A DNA stretch of 64,000 nucleotides from Salinicola socius (lineage in GTDB: Bacteria; Pseudomonadota; Gammaproteobacteria; Pseudomonadales; Halomonadaceae): contig NZ_MSDO01000012.1 of the NCBI RefSeq assembly GCF_001937195.1, positions 1-64,000 on the forward strand. The letters are read 5' to 3'. The notes beneath the pieces were generated by a model that was not told the origin of the DNA, searched no databases, and worked only from the letters and a program-made list of their open reading frames with translations. The position numbers and the translations under genes were made by a program. Numbering within the stretch: position 1 is the stretch's first letter; the number at the start of each line of letters is the position of its first letter. Positions 61,666 through 64,000 of the stretch are shown piece by piece.

Positions 61666-63102
61666 TCAGCGCTGCTGCTCGACGAACTGGCCGATCCCCT
61701 CGGCCAGACGGCGGCCTTGCCGCTCCAGTGTCTCGCTTTCGACCATGCCGACGCCCAGTATCAGGCCGCGCCGGTGATCGCCCTTGCTGCAAACCCGGCT
61801 CAGCGGGCGGGCGATCAGCTGATACCGGTTCAGCAGGACCTGTGACAGCCGCTCGTCGTCCAGTGTCGGCGAGAGCGCCAGACTCAGACTGATATTGCCG
61901 GCCGGCGGCGAGATGGCGATGACGCCGGGGGTCCCGATGAGCAGGTCATGCAGCCGCTGCTGGCGCTGGAGATAGGCGTTCGCCATGCGCCGACACCACT
62001 CATCCAGATCGCCATCATCGATGAATGCCGCGAGTACCGCCTGGTCGAGCAGCCGACCTTCGCGAAAGACACCGGTGCGTACCCGATTGATCGCGTCGCT
62101 CAGGCCCCGCGGTACCACCAGATAGCCCAGACGCAAACCGGGAAACATGAGCTTGGAAAACGAGCCGATCAGGATCCGGTTGCCGGCGTCGGGGTCGAAC
62201 GCCAGCTCCCGGTGGCAGCCGTCACCGAATTCGTAGTCGTCTTCCAGTATCCAATCCGGTTCGAGCTCCCGAACGAGCGATTGCTTGTGGGCGCTTACTG
62301 ACCTGACGCCCAACGGATAATGGTGAGCGCCAGTAAAGTAGAGCAATCTGGGATGCGTTCGTGGCAGCGTTCCCGCGTAGCCGGCTTGCGGTTCCCAGAT
62401 AGCGTGCTCGATCTCGAGGCCGCCGGCGTGAAAGACGTTGCGCGCACCCCAGTAAAACGGGGAATCCATGACCACGCGGTCGCCGGTATCGGCCAGTGTC
62501 AGGGCGCACAGCTGCAGGCCGTGGTGGGCACCTTCGGTAATCACGATCTGGTCCAGTGAGCAATCGATACCTCGCCACCGGGCCAGATAGCCGGCGATGG
62601 CTCGTTTCAATGGCCCATAGCCGCCAGAGGCGTAGGAGAGCAGCAGCGTATTGTGGGGCACGGTGATGCGCGAGTAGAGCTGGCGCCAGCGGGCGATCGG
62701 GAAGTGCACGATATCGGGCACGCCCGGGACGAAGGCGCCGCTCTGCAGCGGGCTGGCGCCAACGTCGGCCAGCAGGCCGACCGCACGGCGCGATATCGGT
62801 CCGATATCGGCAATCTCGCGCTGACGCGAGAGTAAGCGCTTGCACACCCAGGTACCCCGGCCGTGATCGGTGATCAGGTGCCCCTGTCGGGTCAGGCTCT
62901 CGATAACGCCGGCCAGCGTGTTGCGGGCCACGCCGAGCGTGACGCATAGCGCTCGATGACCGGGCAGTCGTTGGCCGTCCTGCCACTGCTGCGCGATCAG
63001 CGTCAGCAGGGTCTGTTCCAGGCGGCAACGCTTGGTTAAATGGTCGGGTTGGGCCTGATAGCCCCGTTCGATCCGCTCCAGCGTCTGGCGACGGTCGTCC
63101 AT
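61666..63102 (-). CDS. MocR/PdxR-family transcriptional regulator
   Basis: A 478-residue fusion of a GntR winged helix (residues 20-90; LPGHRALCVTLGVARNTLAG) and an aminotransferase-like PLP domain. The lysine motif GSFSKLMFPGLRLGYLV and the PLP contact text DDYEFGDGC are present. It is divergent from an amino acid permease gene with a 189-bp shared gap, which suggests it regulates uptake or use of an amino compound. It is a different subgroup from the MocR at 41896. Confidence 0.9.
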   Translation of the reverse strand: MDDRRQTLERIERGYQAQPDHLTKRCRLEQTLLTLIAQQWQDGQRLPGHRALCVTLGVARNTLAGVIESLTRQGHLITDHGRGTWVCKRLLSRQREIADIGPISRRAVGLLADVGASPLQSGAFVPGVPDIVHFPIARWRQLYSRITVPHNTLLLSYASGGYGPLKRAIAGYLARWRGIDCSLDQIVITEGAHHGLQLCALTLADTGDRVVMDSPFYWGARNVFHAGGLEIEHAIWEPQAGYAGTLPRTHPRLLYFTGAHHYPLGVRSVSAHKQSLVRELEPDWILEDDYEFGDGCHRELAFDPDAGNRILIGSFSKLMFPGLRLGYLVVPRGLSDAINRVRTGVFREGRLLDQAVLAAFIDDGDLDEWCRRMANAYLQRQQRLHDLLIGTPGVIAISPPAGNISLSLALSPTLDDERLSQVLLNRYQLIARPLSRVCSKGDHRRGLILGVGMVESETLERQGRRLAEGIGQFVEQQR

Positions 63103-63158
63103 GGCCTACCTCACAAGAGACGTAGCGGGAATCCACGGATTATGCGTTGGGCTCATCG

Positions 63159-63188
63159 AGTGGTCTACAGTCAGAGGGAAGTGGTCTA
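63159..63188. promoter_or_regulatory. Candidate MocR operator: direct repeat AGTGGTCTA
   Basis: AGTGGTCTA occurs at 63159-63167 and 63180-63188, exactly 21 bp apart (two helical turns), between the divergent mocR and permease genes. Direct repeats are the usual operator form of MocR-type regulators. Confidence 0.6.
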
Positions 63189-63291
63189 GCCCCGACGCCG
63201 TGTTGGAGTGATAGCGTGGTATCAGGGCCGAGCCCCGCGATGCACTGGCGACGATCTCGGCTTATCAACAACAACCTGAAGAGAATCCCCT

Positions 63292-64000
63292 ATGTCGAAC
63301 CCCTCTCAACCTCCGGAGTTCGTGCGCGTCCTTGCACGGGCGGATGTCCTCGCCCTGGCCTTTGGCGCCATGATCGGCTGGGGCTGGATCGTCCTGACCG
63401 GCAGTGCCATTCTCGACGGTGGCAGCGTGGGCGCGATCCTCGCGTTCGTCATCGGTGGCATTGCCGTACTGCTGGTGGGCCTGACTTACGCCGAACTGGC
63501 CTCGGCAATGCCGCAGGTGGGTGGCGAGCATGTCTACAGCTACCGTGCGCTTGGCCATTTTGCCTCGTTCGTCTGCACCTGGAGCATCGTGCTGGGCTAT
63601 GTCAGTGTCGCATCGTTCGAAGCCGTGGCACTGCCGACGGTGGTCGAGCATCTGTTCCCCGGCTACGCCGTCGGCGATCTATGGACTATCGCCGGCTGGG
63701 ACGTCAAGGCGACCTGGGTCGCTGTCGGCGTGGCCGGCTCGATCGTGATGATGGCAGTCAACTATCTGGGTATCTCCACTGCCGCGTTGCTGCAGAAAGT
63801 CGTTACCGGATTGATTCTGGTGGCCGGGGTGATGTTCGTGACCGGCGCGTTGTTCACCGGTGACGGCGCCAACATGCAGCCACTGTTCGCCAGCGGCGAG
63901 CATGGTGCTTTCGGCGGTATCGTGGCGGTACTGGTGCTGGTCCCGTTCCTGTTCGTCGGCTTCGATGTCATTCCTCAGGCGGCAGAGGAGATCAATCTGC
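63292..64000 (+). CDS. APC-superfamily amino acid permease (5' part, cut by window edge)
   Basis: The first 236 residues of an amino acid-polyamine-organocation permease. It begins MSNPSQPPEFVRVLARADVL, has about six to seven hydrophobic segments so far, the unwound first-helix motif GAMIGWGWI (APC proteins usually have GSMIGSGIF-like text), YAELASAMPQVGGEHVYSYR between helices 2 and 3, and FLFVGFDVIPQAAEEI at the cut. The ATG at 63292 is preceded by GAAGAG. Likely controlled by the divergent MocR regulator. Confidence 0.9.
   Translation, partial: MSNPSQPPEFVRVLARADVLALAFGAMIGWGWIVLTGSAILDGGSVGAILAFVIGGIAVLLVGLTYAELASAMPQVGGEHVYSYRALGHFASFVCTWSIVLGYVSVASFEAVALPTVVEHLFPGYAVGDLWTIAGWDVKATWVAVGVAGSIVMMAVNYLGISTAALLQKVVTGLILVAGVMFVTGALFTGDGANMQPLFASGEHGAFGGIVAVLVLVPFLFVGFDVIPQAAEEINL

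Overview
The window is about 64 kb of high-G+C gammaproteobacterial chromosome around the replication origin. Gene content and order (dnaA-dnaN-recF-gyrB, rpmH-rnpA-yidC-mnmE, mnmG-rsmG-parA-parB, atpIBEFHAGDC) fit the Oceanospirillales, most likely a halophile of the Halomonadaceae (Halomonas, Kushneria or Salinicola type). A fused glucosylglycerol-phosphate phosphatase/synthase and a K+-importing Kdp ATPase support a salt-tolerant lifestyle. The genus is inference. No rRNA, tRNA, CRISPR array, intact IS or prophage was seen.

Layout. 1-4.6 kb: kdpFABC on the minus strand, cut by the left edge inside kdpC. 4.9-7.2 kb: argE and a DUF1615 lipoprotein. 7.2-7.6 kb: a palindrome-rich non-coding stretch. 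7.6-20.9 kb: a long minus-strand run of glmU, the complete ATP synthase operon, parB, parA, rsmG and mnmG. 20.9-21.5 kb: an A+T-rich stretch with several DnaA-box-like sites, a candidate origin. 21.8-24.8 kb: a polar amino acid ABC transporter and erpA. 25-31.6 kb: a ClC chloride channel followed by an 18-bp tandem repeat, then thiD-thiE-hemL and a kinase-like fusion. 31.7-40 kb: a VpsT/CsgD-like regulator, rdgB-hemW, an OmpA-like lipoprotein, rlmJ, ggpPS and an MFS carrier. 40.3-45.5 kb: an lplA-like ligase, a DUF1127 protein, a MocR regulator, an SGNH hydrolase, an EamA fragment and a Fic protein. 45.6-49.4 kb: mnmE, yidC, rnpA, rpmH. 49.4-50.05 kb: a second DnaA-box cluster with perfect boxes. 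50-56.7 kb: dnaA, dnaN, recF, gyrB. 57.3-61.6 kb: a Gts-type sugar ABC transporter. 61.7-64 kb: a MocR regulator divergent from an amino acid permease cut by the right edge.

How it fits together. The core is the conserved origin-proximal block for replication initiation, chromosome partition, tRNA U34 modification, membrane protein insertion and ATP synthesis. In Pseudomonas mnmE and mnmG are close together; here about 24.7 kb of mostly accessory genes separate them, and each side of that segment has its own DnaA-box cluster. Other points of interest are a dispersed inverted-repeat element family, three places with short tandem repeats (one of them inside kdpA), a Fic gene with paired palindromes upstream, and direct-repeat operator candidates next to both MocR genes. 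I found no convincing wholly new multi-gene system; the most unusual items are in the findings.
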